Below are positions 1-6,163 of a stretch of 12,054 bases of DNA, one piece after another. The translations under genes were made by a program, and so were the position numbers. The stretch is taken from contig SLLJ01000094.1 in the NCBI GenBank assembly GCA_007134165.1, positions 1 through 12,054 on the forward strand, given 5' to 3'. The stretch's first letter is position 1. The number at the start of each line of letters is the position of its first letter. Below the pieces are notes generated by a model. It worked only from the letters and a program-made list of their open reading frames with translations. It was not told the origin of the DNA and made no database searches. Origin of the DNA: Nitriliruptoraceae bacterium (lineage in GTDB: Bacteria > Actinomycetota > Nitriliruptoria > Nitriliruptorales > Nitriliruptoraceae).

Positions 1-90
1 GTTGGGCGGCCGTCTTGGGCGTTTGGTGCTGCTGGCCGCTTCCGCGGGGGAGCGCCTGGTGTGTGGTTGGTGCACGGGGGGGTGCGTGGG

Positions 91-128
91 GCGCTCCGAA
101 GCGCTTCCGCGGAAGCGCCTGGGAGCGC
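91..128. repeat. 38-base interrupted perfect dyad (hairpin or operator)
   Basis: The outer arm GCGCTCC (91-97) pairs with GGAGCGC (122-128). The core 101-118 (GCGCTTCCGCGGAAGCGC) is a perfect 18-base palindrome. The two 3-base spacers (98-100 and 119-121) are unpaired. As RNA it would form a strong but almost loopless stem; as DNA it is a symmetric site such as a dimeric repressor could bind. No T-run follows, so a canonical intrinsic terminator is not supported. A similar but less symmetric copy with the shared words CGCTTCCGCGG and AGCGCCTGG lies at about 36-60. Confidence 0.6.
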
Positions 129-154
129 GCTGTGCTGCGGGGTGTGCGTTGTGC

Positions 155-187
155 GGCCGGTCGGGGGCCGGTCGAGGGCCGGTGGAG
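155..187. repeat. Three 11-base tandem repeats (GGCCGGTCGGG type)
   Basis: Three consecutive 11-base units begin at 155, 166 and 177 and share the core GGCCGGT. They read GGCCGGTCGGG, GGCCGGTCGAG and GGCCGGTGGAG. They lie about 75 bases before the candidate promoter of the DUF4349 gene. Function is unknown; they could be simple slippage products in GC-rich DNA or about one-helical-turn phased protein sites. Confidence 0.45.
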
Positions 188-262
188 GACATGACGTGCG
201 CAGCTACTGGCCCGGTGCATCTACCCCCATCACGGTGGTCGTGAGATCATGGCGGCCAGGCT

Positions 263-288
263 GGAACCGGCGGTGTCTCCCTGCCGTC
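263..288 (+). promoter_or_regulatory. Candidate sigma-R/SigH-type promoter, GGAAC-N18-GTC
   Basis: GGAAC at 263-267 is followed after exactly 18 bases by GTC at 286-288. The sigma-R/SigH consensus known from Streptomyces and Mycobacterium is GGAAY-N18-GTT, so only the last -10 base differs. The predicted start site near 295 would give a leader of about 50 nt to the ATG at 344. The same spacing occurs upstream of the sigma factor gene in this window. The assignment is by motif only. Confidence 0.4.
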
Positions 289-331
289 AGAACGGGTGAG
301 GCGTCGGCTGCGGCGCCGCGTCGGTTGTCCC

Positions 332-337
332 GGAGGT
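332..337 (+). promoter_or_regulatory. Ribosome binding site deciding the DUF4349 start
   Basis: GGAGGT lies 6 bases before the ATG at 344. It supports that start over an in-frame GTG at 296, which would add 16 Arg/Gly-rich residues in front of the lipoprotein signal and has no such site. Confidence 0.75.
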
Positions 338-343
338 GGCGCC

Positions 344-1543
344 ATGGTCACGAGTCCCATCCCGTCCCGTGTCCGTCCGCTGCGTCGGTTGTGGCTGCCG
401 GTGCTCGCCCTGGGACTGCTCGCCCTGGGACTGCTCGCCGGTTGTGGGATGGCCGACGACGCCGACACCAGCCTCGCCGACGTCGACCGGTCCTTCGCAG
501 AGCCAGATGAGCCCGCGATGGAGGCCGAGGAGGCGATGGACGCCGTCGACGATGCACCGGCTGAGGCTCCGGCCGCCCACGATGGCCAACCGATGCCGCC
601 GGTCGCCGCCGCGGCCGACACCCGGCAGGTCATCCGTACCGCGCACCTGGTGCTCGAGGTTCTCGATGGCGCGGAGGTCGCCGACGCGGTCCAGACGATC
701 GCGGAGCGGGCCGGTGGGTTCCTGGCGGCGGCCGACCTGCGCCGTGATCAGGACGGACTGGTCACCGGCCAGCTCGTGGTGCGGGTGCCCAACGACGAAC
801 TGCTGGCCACCGTGGACGCCATCGACGAACTCGGCGAGGCCGTTCCGGTGCGGCGAGTTGATGAACAGGATGTCACCACCGAACTGGTCGACCTCGACGC
901 CCGGCTGGCCAACCTGCGCGCCTACGAAGACGAACTGCGCGACCTGCTCGGCGAGATTCGGGGCGACGACGTCGACACCGGTCGGCTGCTCGCGGTGTTC
1001 GACCAGCTCAACCAGGTCCGCCTCGACATCGAGACCATCGACGCGCGCCGGTCGGCGCTACGTGATCAGGTGGCGCTGTCGACGGTGACCGTCGAGCTCG
1101 TGCCGGCCGGCACCGCTCTGCCGGTGGTGGACAGCAGCTGGCAACCCGGGCAGACGGTCCGGGACGCCACCGCTGCCCTGCTGCGTGGGCTGTCGCGGGT
1201 GGTCGACGTGCTGATCTGGCTGGTCATCACCGTCCTGCCGATCGTGCTCGTCGGCTTGCTGCTGCTCGCGGTCGTTGTGGTTCCCCTGCGCCTCTGGTGG
1301 CGCCGCCAGCGTGCCCGCCGTCCGGCCCCCGCGCCGGTGGGTCCGCCGCCGCCGACCGGGTCGCCGACCAGCGGGCCAGCCTCGCCCCCCTCCGGGCCGC
1401 CGACCGGGTCGCCGACCAGCGGGCCAGCCTCGCCCCCCTCCGGGCCGGCTGCTGCGGGAGCGTTGGGTGCCGATGCGTACGGCGCCGACGCCCCGGACAC
1501 GGAGGCCCCGGCCACCGACACACCGGCCCGCGAAGCGGACTGA
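344..1543 (+). CDS. DUF4349 domain lipoprotein with C-terminal membrane segment
   Basis: This 399-residue protein is probably anchored at the outer face of the cytoplasmic membrane. Residues 9-33 are a basic then hydrophobic signal ending in the lipobox LAGC, with Cys34 as the lipidated residue. An acidic Ala/Glu/Asp linker follows to about residue 85. Residues 90-265 match the DUF4349 pattern: a beta-rich start (RQVIRTAHLVLEV), a VRVPNDEL motif, and a long heptad-rich helix (TTELVDLDARLANL...) typical of its coiled coil. A membrane segment at about 295-325 is followed by RRQR, so the tail would be cytoplasmic. The tail is Pro/Gly/Ser-rich and contains two identical 16-residue units. DUF4349 proteins have no settled biochemical role; links to envelope stress or adhesion are speculative. 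The start was chosen from the GGAGGT site. It converges with the next gene, with 22 bases between the stops. Confidence 0.85.
   Translation: MVTSPIPSRVRPLRRLWLPVLALGLLALGLLAGCGMADDADTSLADVDRSFAEPDEPAMEAEEAMDAVDDAPAEAPAAHDGQPMPPVAAAADTRQVIRTAHLVLEVLDGAEVADAVQTIAERAGGFLAAADLRRDQDGLVTGQLVVRVPNDELLATVDAIDELGEAVPVRRVDEQDVTTELVDLDARLANLRAYEDELRDLLGEIRGDDVDTGRLLAVFDQLNQVRLDIETIDARRSALRDQVALSTVTVELVPAGTALPVVDSSWQPGQTVRDATAALLRGLSRVVDVLIWLVITVLPIVLVGLLLLAVVVVPLRLWWRRQRARRPAPAPVGPPPPTGSPTSGPASPPSGPPTGSPTSGPASPPSGPAAAGALGADAYGADAPDTEAPATDTPAREAD
402..439 (+). repeat. 15-base tandem repeat in the lipoprotein signal sequence
   Basis: The unit TGCTCGCCCTGGGAC occurs at 402-416 and 417-431, with a partial third copy TGCTCGCC at 432-439. 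It encodes repeated ALGLL in the hydrophobic core of the DUF4349 signal peptide. Gain or loss of a unit would change the length of the hydrophobic core by five residues without a frameshift. Confidence 0.7.
1348..1447 (+). repeat. 48-base exact tandem duplication in the DUF4349 tail
   Basis: Two adjacent 48-base units (1348-1395 and 1396-1443) are identical, and the match continues to 1447. They encode two identical 16-residue Pro/Ser/Gly-rich blocks (TGSPTSGPASPPSG core). Perfect nucleotide identity, including third positions, indicates a recent duplication or ongoing slippage in a low-complexity tail. Confidence 0.85.
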
Positions 1544-1565
1544 GCCCGCCCCGCCCGGACGCGGT

Positions 1566-3251
1566 TCACGGCGTGAGGATCCGGTCGCGGCTGGCGATCA
1601 GCTGTCGGCGACGGTCGGCGACGAGGTAGCGGGGACTGCCGAGCAACCCGTCGCGTACCGCCACCCGGTTCGTGATGCCGAGTGCGGCCAGTAGCGTCGT
1701 CGCGCTCGAGCTGCTCGGAACGACCCCGTCGAGCCCGAACCAGCCGCCGAGCCCTCCGCCCGGAGGGTCGTCGCCGGGGGTCTTGAGCCGATGGTTGGCG
1801 TTGGCGACCGCCCACACCACGGTGGCCGCCGTGGTCTCAGCGGATGCATCGGGGCCGAAGATGCCGGGCTTGGCGACGGCCACGTCGAGCAGCAGCCGGC
1901 GGCAGGCGCTCCGTAGCTCCTGATCGAACAGGGTCTGGCAGCAGCGGTCGACGAGCCGGGCCACCGCTGCGACCCGACCGCGCACCTCGACCGGCAGCGC
2001 CGCGAGGTCCAGCGGCTCGTCGGGCAGGGGCTCGGTGTCGAGCGTGGCCAGCACCTGACGGCCTCCCACCGCAGCGGCGAGCAGCCCGAGCAGCACCTGC
2101 CGCTCGTCGCGTCGCGGGAGGACGTCGGCCGGTGGCGCGAGCAGCAGCATGGCCGCCCGGTCGATCGCCGCCAGGGTCTGCTCGGTCAAGCCAGGACGGA
2201 TGCCGCACTCGGCATGCCCGAAGCGTACGAACGCGCGCAGCACGTCCGGGACCCACGCCGCCGGGTCGTCGGCCGCGGGGATCCCCGTCGGCAGAAGCTC
2301 GAGCAGCAGCAGTTCGACCGTGTCGGGCCCCCAGCGTCGCGGGTCACCAGCCCCTCCGCCCTCGGAGAAGCGGATCATCCGCGGCAACAGTGCACGCACC
2401 GTGGCCGCCGGCAGTCGTGTCGCTGCGGGAGACGCGAGGAAGCGCTCCACCAGTGGCGTGCGGGCGGAGCACGGCCAACCGGTCCCTCGAGTGCCGGAGC
2501 CGCGGTCCTCAGCGGGTGTCGGCAGCTCAGGGAGTTGGCGCAGCACCCAGGCCACCAGCGGTTGGCTCGCCGAGGCGTTGGCGGCGGCGGTCAGCCGGCC
2601 GCGAACCTCGGCGAGGGAAGGCTCGTCGATGACCAGGTCCCGGTCGTCGTCGGCAGCCGCCCGCACCTGAGCGACGACCGTCTCGATCGGGATGGCCAGG
2701 GCACTGGTTTCGATGGACGGCCCGGAAGGCTGGGGCTCGGTGCTGACCGCCAGGCACAGCTCCGCGCCGCTGCCGGTACGCAGCCCCACCAGCAGGGTCC
2801 GCCCGCCACCGAGTACGTGACCGATCGCCGCCGTGCGATGCACCTGGACCGGGGTGAGGTCGGTGAGCCAGGCCGGTAGCGCGTGAGCGCGGGCTCCAGC
2901 GTGGCGCTGTGCCCGGGCCCGGAGCTCGGCGTCGGCGCCGAGCTGTCCGAACACCGTCAACATGGCGGTGGACTCGACCCGGTCGACGGCGGCGAGCGCC
3001 GCGATCAGCTCGTCGGGGTCGAGCGTCGGCGACCGGTTCGGCAGCTCGGAGGGGGTGATCAGCGCAGCACAGCGCAGCAGCAGCGGCAGTGGCCCGGGAG
3101 CGGCCAGGGCCGTGCGGACCTCCCGCAGCAGCGTCGCGCCCGGTGGCGGACGATCGGGGCCGGTCGGGCGGGGAGGGACGTGCGAGCGGGTCGGACGGCC
3201 CCGGTGCCGGGATCGGGTCGGGCTCGGGGTGCTCCGGCGCTCGCGGGACAT
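1566..3251 (-). CDS. Uncharacterised 561-residue protein, possible DUF6398-like C-terminus
   Basis: I do not recognise a function. The first 35 residues are Arg/Pro/Ser-rich and probably disordered. The rest is Ala/Leu-rich and largely helical, without signal peptide or membrane spans, so it is probably cytoplasmic. Residues about 415-520 (ending in a VVWAVANANHRL motif, a Gly-rich loop, then a Ser-rich helix leading into ALGITN) resemble my memory of DUF6398 domains, which end in a helix-turn-helix-like segment; this is a weak match. Coding is supported by continuous GC-rich third positions over 1.7 kb. The ATG at 3251 has only a weak upstream site (GGGA, about 9 bases away). It is divergent from the aldo/keto reductase across 114 bases and convergent with the DUF4349 gene. 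Confidence 0.7.
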   Translation of the reverse strand: MSRERRSTPSPTRSRHRGRPTRSHVPPRPTGPDRPPPGATLLREVRTALAAPGPLPLLLRCAALITPSELPNRSPTLDPDELIAALAAVDRVESTAMLTVFGQLGADAELRARAQRHAGARAHALPAWLTDLTPVQVHRTAAIGHVLGGGRTLLVGLRTGSGAELCLAVSTEPQPSGPSIETSALAIPIETVVAQVRAAADDDRDLVIDEPSLAEVRGRLTAAANASASQPLVAWVLRQLPELPTPAEDRGSGTRGTGWPCSARTPLVERFLASPAATRLPAATVRALLPRMIRFSEGGGAGDPRRWGPDTVELLLLELLPTGIPAADDPAAWVPDVLRAFVRFGHAECGIRPGLTEQTLAAIDRAAMLLLAPPADVLPRRDERQVLLGLLAAAVGGRQVLATLDTEPLPDEPLDLAALPVEVRGRVAAVARLVDRCCQTLFDQELRSACRRLLLDVAVAKPGIFGPDASAETTAATVVWAVANANHRLKTPGDDPPGGGLGGWFGLDGVVPSSSSATTLLAALGITNRVAVRDGLLGSPRYLVADRRRQLIASRDRILTP

Positions 3252-3287
3252 GTGGTGGTTCCCGTGGGGAGGGGGTGGATCCCACGC

Positions 3288-3317
3288 TAGTCACGCGAAC
3301 CGTGCACCTTCTACGCT
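3288..3317 (+). promoter_or_regulatory. Possible housekeeping promoter for the aldo/keto reductase
   Basis: TAGTCA (3288-3293) and TACGCT (3312-3317) are separated by 18 bases. They match four of six -35 positions and the TAnnnT pattern of the -10. They sit in the 114-base divergent region between two genes. No GGAA-N18-GTT site was seen in this region on the plus strand. Confidence 0.3.
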
Positions 3318-3354
3318 CGAACGGTGCGGCGGCGGGTCGTCGGCCGCCGAGGTC

Positions 3355-3359
3355 AGGAG
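3355..3359 (+). promoter_or_regulatory. Ribosome binding site deciding the reductase start
   Basis: AGGAG lies 6 bases before the ATG at 3366. It favours that start over an in-frame upstream start at 3324, which would add a 14-residue Arg-rich extension not typical of the family. Confidence 0.7.
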
Positions 3360-3365
3360 CGTGGG

Positions 3366-4343
3366 ATGCGACGTCGGCTGTTCGGGGCCACGGGTCTCGA
3401 GGTGACCCCGATCGGGCTCGGATTGGCTGCGCTGGGACGCCCCGGATACCTCAACCTCGGGCACGGTGACGACCTGGCCGGGGCGCAGGCGGTCGATGCG
3501 CTGCGGGCGCGGGCGTTCGAGGTGCTCGACGCGGCCCACGCCGCTGGCATCGGCTACCTCGACGTCGCCCGTTCCTACGGACGCGGTGAGTCCTTCCTCG
3601 GTTCCTGGCTCACGGGGCGGGGCCTACCGGGCGGGGCCGTCACGGTCGGGTCGAAGTGGGGCTACACCTACACCGCTGACTGGCAGGTGGACGCCGAGCA
3701 GCACGAGGTCAAGGACCACACGCTGCCGACCTTCGAGCGGCAGCTGACCCAGACGCGGCACCACCTCGGCGACCGGCTCGACCTGTACCAGATCCACTCG
3801 GCGACCCTGGACAGCGGGGTGCTCGATGATCCGGCCGTGCTGCGCGCGCTTTTCGCGCTGCGCGACCAAGGGGTGGTGATCGGGCTGTCGCTGTCCGGGC
3901 CGGGGCAGACGGCGACGCTGCGGCGGGCGCTCGAGTTGACTGCGAGGGGTGCGGCGCCGTTCGCGGCGGTGCAGGCGACCTACAACCTGCTCGAGCCGTC
4001 GGTCGGTCCCACACTGCTCGCGGCGGCGGAGGCCGGCTGGGGGGTCATCATCAAGGAGGCGCTGGCCAACGGCCGGCTCACCGACCGGGCGCCGGTGCCC
4101 GCCGCGCTGCGGGCGATGGCCGAGCAGCGTGGTGTCGGTGTCGACGCCCTGGCGCTGGCCGCCGCGTTGGCGCATCCGGCCGCGTCGGTGGTGCTGTCCG
4201 GAGCGGCCACCACCGCCCAGCTCACCAGCAACCTCACCGCCGTGGACGTCGAGGTGGCGCCGGACGAGGCCGCCCGTCTGGCCGCCCTGGCTGAGCCCCC
4301 CGAGGCCTACTGGTCGACGCGGTCCGGCCTGGTCTGGACCTGA
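3366..4343 (+). CDS. Aldo/keto reductase family oxidoreductase
   Basis: This is a 325-residue cytoplasmic NAD(P)H-dependent carbonyl reductase of the TIM-barrel AKR superfamily. It opens with the family signature RRLFGATGLEVTPIGLGLAALG. The catalytic tetrad is visible: Asp66 and Tyr71 (GYLDVARSYG), Lys97 (GSKWG) and His144 (YQIHSA). The later LSGPGQ, ATYNLLE and IIKEALANGRL motifs fit the barrel strands and the cofactor-binding half, and the length is normal. The substrate cannot be told from sequence. It resembles the short AKRs annotated as general stress or aldehyde-detoxifying reductases. It starts from an AGGAG site and ends 6 bases from the stop of the convergent oxidoreductase. Confidence 0.9.
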   Translation: MRRRLFGATGLEVTPIGLGLAALGRPGYLNLGHGDDLAGAQAVDALRARAFEVLDAAHAAGIGYLDVARSYGRGESFLGSWLTGRGLPGGAVTVGSKWGYTYTADWQVDAEQHEVKDHTLPTFERQLTQTRHHLGDRLDLYQIHSATLDSGVLDDPAVLRALFALRDQGVVIGLSLSGPGQTATLRRALELTARGAAPFAAVQATYNLLEPSVGPTLLAAAEAGWGVIIKEALANGRLTDRAPVPAALRAMAEQRGVGVDALALAAALAHPAASVVLSGAATTAQLTSNLTAVDVEVAPDEAARLAALAEPPEAYWSTRSGLVWT

Positions 4344-4352
4344 GCCGGCTCA
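4341..4352. repeat. 12-base palindrome containing both convergent stop codons
   Basis: TGAGCCGGCTCA is a perfect palindrome. Its left TGA is the stop of the aldo/keto reductase; its right TCA is, on the minus strand, the TGA stop of the oxidoreductase. There is no T-run, and any hairpin would be only about 4 bp with a 4-base loop, so it is not a convincing terminator. Confidence 0.6.
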
Positions 4353-5510
4353 GCGGTAGCGTGCCAGCCAACGCTCGTCGATGCGGCGCTTGAGGAGCAG
4401 TGACCCCCGACCCTCGGTCCACCACCGGCCCCGCGCGGCCAGCGCACGGCCGGCTCCGAGGTCGACGATGCGCAGCGCCTCGCGTTGGGGCTCGAAGGGC
4501 GGGAGCGGTGCCCCCGTGCGGGCCGCGAGCAGGCTGGCGACCAGCACCGGCCCCTGCCGCACGCCGTACACGCCCAGCCGGGGTAGGGGACCGGGGGTGA
4601 AGTAGGCGGTGTCACCGACCGCGTACACCTCGTCGTGATCGACGTGCTGCAGGGTGGCGCGCACCGGGATGCCGCGGGCATCGCCCAGCCCGGCCTCGAG
4701 CACCGTGGGTGGGGCGCTCAGTCCGGTCGCGACCATCGCGAGGTCGTGGTCCTGCCGCTGGCCGTTGACCACCAGGTGATCGGCCGCAACCTGCTCGACG
4801 TGGCTGCGAACCCGGATCTCGACGTTGCGCTCCATCAGGCGGCGCACCGAACGGCGCCGCGCGCCCACCGGCAGGCCAGCGCCCGGCCGCTCGTCGCGTT
4901 CGAGCAGCCGGATCAGGCCACGGGTGCGCAGGCGTGCCGCCAGCTGACCGGCCAACTCCAGTCCGCTCGGACCCCCGCCGACGATGCTGATGCGCACCGG
5001 GCGTCGGGGGGTGGCCGAGGTGTCGAGTTCATCCAGGCGGTCGACGAATACCGACAGCCGCTCGAAGGGCTTGACCGCCGGGACGTCGGGATCGAGGTGC
5101 ATGCCACCGGGTGCCACCACGCTGCCGAGGTTGAAGCTGACACGGTCGTAGCCGAGCGTGCCGCCGTCCTCGGTCCCGATCGTGCGTTGCTCCGGATCGA
5201 TGGTCGCGAAGCGGCCTACCCGGTGCTCGACCCCGTGCCGGCGGCACAGTGCCGCGACGTCGATCCGGGCGGCCTCGGGCGGCTGCGCGCCGGCCGCCAC
5301 CGCCGAGGCCAGCCCGCTGTAATGGAAGTCGACCGGGGCCAGCACGATCAGGTCGGTACCGGCGGCGCGGAGGGCGGGAGCACAGGTCACCACGTGCAGG
5401 TGGGGATGGCCGGCGCCCACCAGCAGCACCCGCTCACGGGCCGATGTCGCCAGGATCCAGCCTCCTCGGAATGGCCATCGGATGACCAGCGTGCCCGACC
5501 GCGGCGTCAC
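4350..5510 (-). CDS. NDH-2-like FAD/NAD(P) pyridine nucleotide oxidoreductase
   Basis: This 386-residue flavoprotein belongs to the type II NADH dehydrogenase/disulfide reductase superfamily. Numbering from the GTG at 5510, an N-terminal FAD-binding strand reads VLLVGAGHPHLHVV (28-41). A second dinucleotide fold reads IVGGGPSGLE (176-185), and a FAD-site motif YAVGDTAYF lies near 294-302. The C-terminal block (GVYGVRQGPVL ... RIDERWLARY) resembles the NDH-2-like half of oxidoreductases fused to selenide-water dikinase, but no SelD domain is present here. It probably oxidises NAD(P)H to a quinone or other acceptor at the membrane; the acceptor is unknown. GTG 5510 has no ribosome site. A perfect AGGAGG (5466-5461) sits 7 bases before an in-frame CTG at 5453, so the true protein may be 367 residues. 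It is divergent from the sigma factor. Confidence 0.82.
   Translation of the reverse strand: MTPRSGTLVIRWPFRGGWILATSARERVLLVGAGHPHLHVVTCAPALRAAGTDLIVLAPVDFHYSGLASAVAAGAQPPEAARIDVAALCRRHGVEHRVGRFATIDPEQRTIGTEDGGTLGYDRVSFNLGSVVAPGGMHLDPDVPAVKPFERLSVFVDRLDELDTSATPRRPVRISIVGGGPSGLELAGQLAARLRTRGLIRLLERDERPGAGLPVGARRRSVRRLMERNVEIRVRSHVEQVAADHLVVNGQRQDHDLAMVATGLSAPPTVLEAGLGDARGIPVRATLQHVDHDEVYAVGDTAYFTPGPLPRLGVYGVRQGPVLVASLLAARTGAPLPPFEPQREALRIVDLGAGRALAARGRWWTEGRGSLLLKRRIDERWLARYR
5461..5466 (-). promoter_or_regulatory. Perfect AGGAGG inside the annotated oxidoreductase 5' end
   Basis: On the minus strand AGGAGG occupies 5466-5461, followed after 7 bases by an in-frame CTG (5453-5451). This is ideal placement for initiation. 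The product would begin MATSARERVLLVGAGH, a typical short lead-in to the FAD-binding strand. No ATG, GTG or TTG is in register here. Confidence 0.55.
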
Positions 5511-5531
5511 GGGCCAGTCACCGCGGTGGGT

Positions 5532-5557
5532 GGAATCCAGCCGGCCTCTCGCGGGTT
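5532..5557 (+). promoter_or_regulatory. Sigma-R/SigH-type autoregulatory promoter, GGAAT-N18-GTT
   Basis: GGAAT at 5532-5536 is followed after exactly 18 bases by GTT at 5555-5557. This is an exact match to the published sigma-R promoter form of Streptomyces (GGAAT-N18-GTT), also used by mycobacterial SigH. The start site would be near 5563, about 40 nt before the GTG at 5603. Factors of this group usually drive their own operon, which fits its position in front of a sigma/zinc anti-sigma pair. Confidence 0.65.
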
Positions 5558-5590
5558 GCCCGGGAGAGGCCGCATCCCGGCGTGCACGAC

Positions 5591-5597
5591 AAGGAGG
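5591..5597 (+). promoter_or_regulatory. Ribosome binding site deciding the sigma factor start
   Basis: AAGGAGG ends 5 bases before the GTG at 5603. It favours this start over the in-frame GTG at 5582, which lies upstream of the site. Confidence 0.75.
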
Positions 5598-5602
5598 TCG
5601 CG

Positions 5603-6163
5603 GTGAGCGCTAGCGTGATCGGCGTGGCCGCCGACCCCCATGCCGAGCAGTTCCGCGAGCAGGTGCTCGCTGAGCTCGATGTGCTCGCCCGCGTCGCTCG
5701 CCGGCTGACCCGCGACCACCATGCGGCCGAGGACCTCGTGCAGGAGACGCTGCTGCGAGCCTACCGGGGCCATGCCCGCTTCGACGGACGGCATCCGCGT
5801 GCCTGGTTGCTCACGATCCTTCGCAACACCCACCTCAACCAGGTTCGCAAGCGCCGTCCCGACCTGCTCGAGGACGAGGTGGCCCAGCGCCTTCCGGCCC
5901 GGGGGTCGGACGGACGCGCGGAGGGTGCCGCCGAGCAGGCCCTGCACGACGACCTCGATCCGGTGGTACGCGATGCGCTGGCGATGCTGTCGGCCAACCA
6001 CCGGGCGGTGATCGCGCTCGTCGACCTCGACGGGCTGACCTACCAGGAGGCCGCTGACCTGCTCGAGGTGCCCGTCGGTACCGTCATGAGCCGGCTTCAC
6101 CGCGCCCGGCGCAAGGTCCGTGCGCGGCTCGAAGCCCATGGCACGGTGGAGGAGCGTCCATGA
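5603..6163 (+). CDS. ECF sigma-70 factor, sigma-R/SigH-like
   Basis: This 186-residue RNA polymerase sigma factor has only regions 2 and 4. Region 2 covers about 17-85, with AAEDLVQETLLRAY for core binding and HPRAWLLTILRNTHLNQVRKRRP for -10 recognition. Region 4 covers about 125-178, with LDGLTYQEAADLLEVPVGTVMSRLHRARRKVR as its helix-turn-helix. The region 4 sequence is close to the SigR/SigH group (ECF12), and the next gene encodes the matching zinc anti-sigma type. Its TGA overlaps the anti-sigma ATG (ATGA at 6160-6163), giving translational coupling. A GGAAT-N18-GTT promoter lies just upstream, consistent with autoregulation. In known members, disulfide stress releases the sigma factor to transcribe thioredoxin and thiol-homeostasis genes. 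The ECF call is near certain; the sigma-R subgroup is inferred. Confidence 0.92.
   Translation: MSASVIGVAADPHAEQFREQVLAELDVLARVARRLTRDHHAAEDLVQETLLRAYRGHARFDGRHPRAWLLTILRNTHLNQVRKRRPDLLEDEVAQRLPARGSDGRAEGAAEQALHDDLDPVVRDALAMLSANHRAVIALVDLDGLTYQEAADLLEVPVGTVMSRLHRARRKVRARLEAHGTVEERP

Larger units (their letters stand above)
1..343. other. Non-coding leader region upstream of the DUF4349 gene
   Basis: No convincing gene was found in this stretch. An open frame from 2 to 244 on the plus strand gives a Cys/Gly/Arg-rich peptide with no recognisable domain or Shine-Dalgarno site. The region contains a 38-base interrupted dyad (91-128), a related copy at about 36-60, three 11-base direct repeats (155-187), a candidate ECF-type promoter (263-288) and the ribosome binding site of the next gene (332-337). 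The left neighbour is outside the window, so the dyads could belong to the end of that gene's transcript. Confidence 0.6.

Noticed and set aside
2..244. Open frame giving an 80-residue Cys/Gly/Arg-rich peptide
   Set aside because: No ribosome binding site, no recognisable domain, and the composition is that of translated GC-rich non-coding DNA containing dyads and short repeats.
4635..5606. Long plus-strand open frame (323 residues) opposite the oxidoreductase
   Set aside because: It is antisense to a protein with clear FAD and NAD motifs, its translation has no domain, and long antisense frames are expected with GC-rich third positions.
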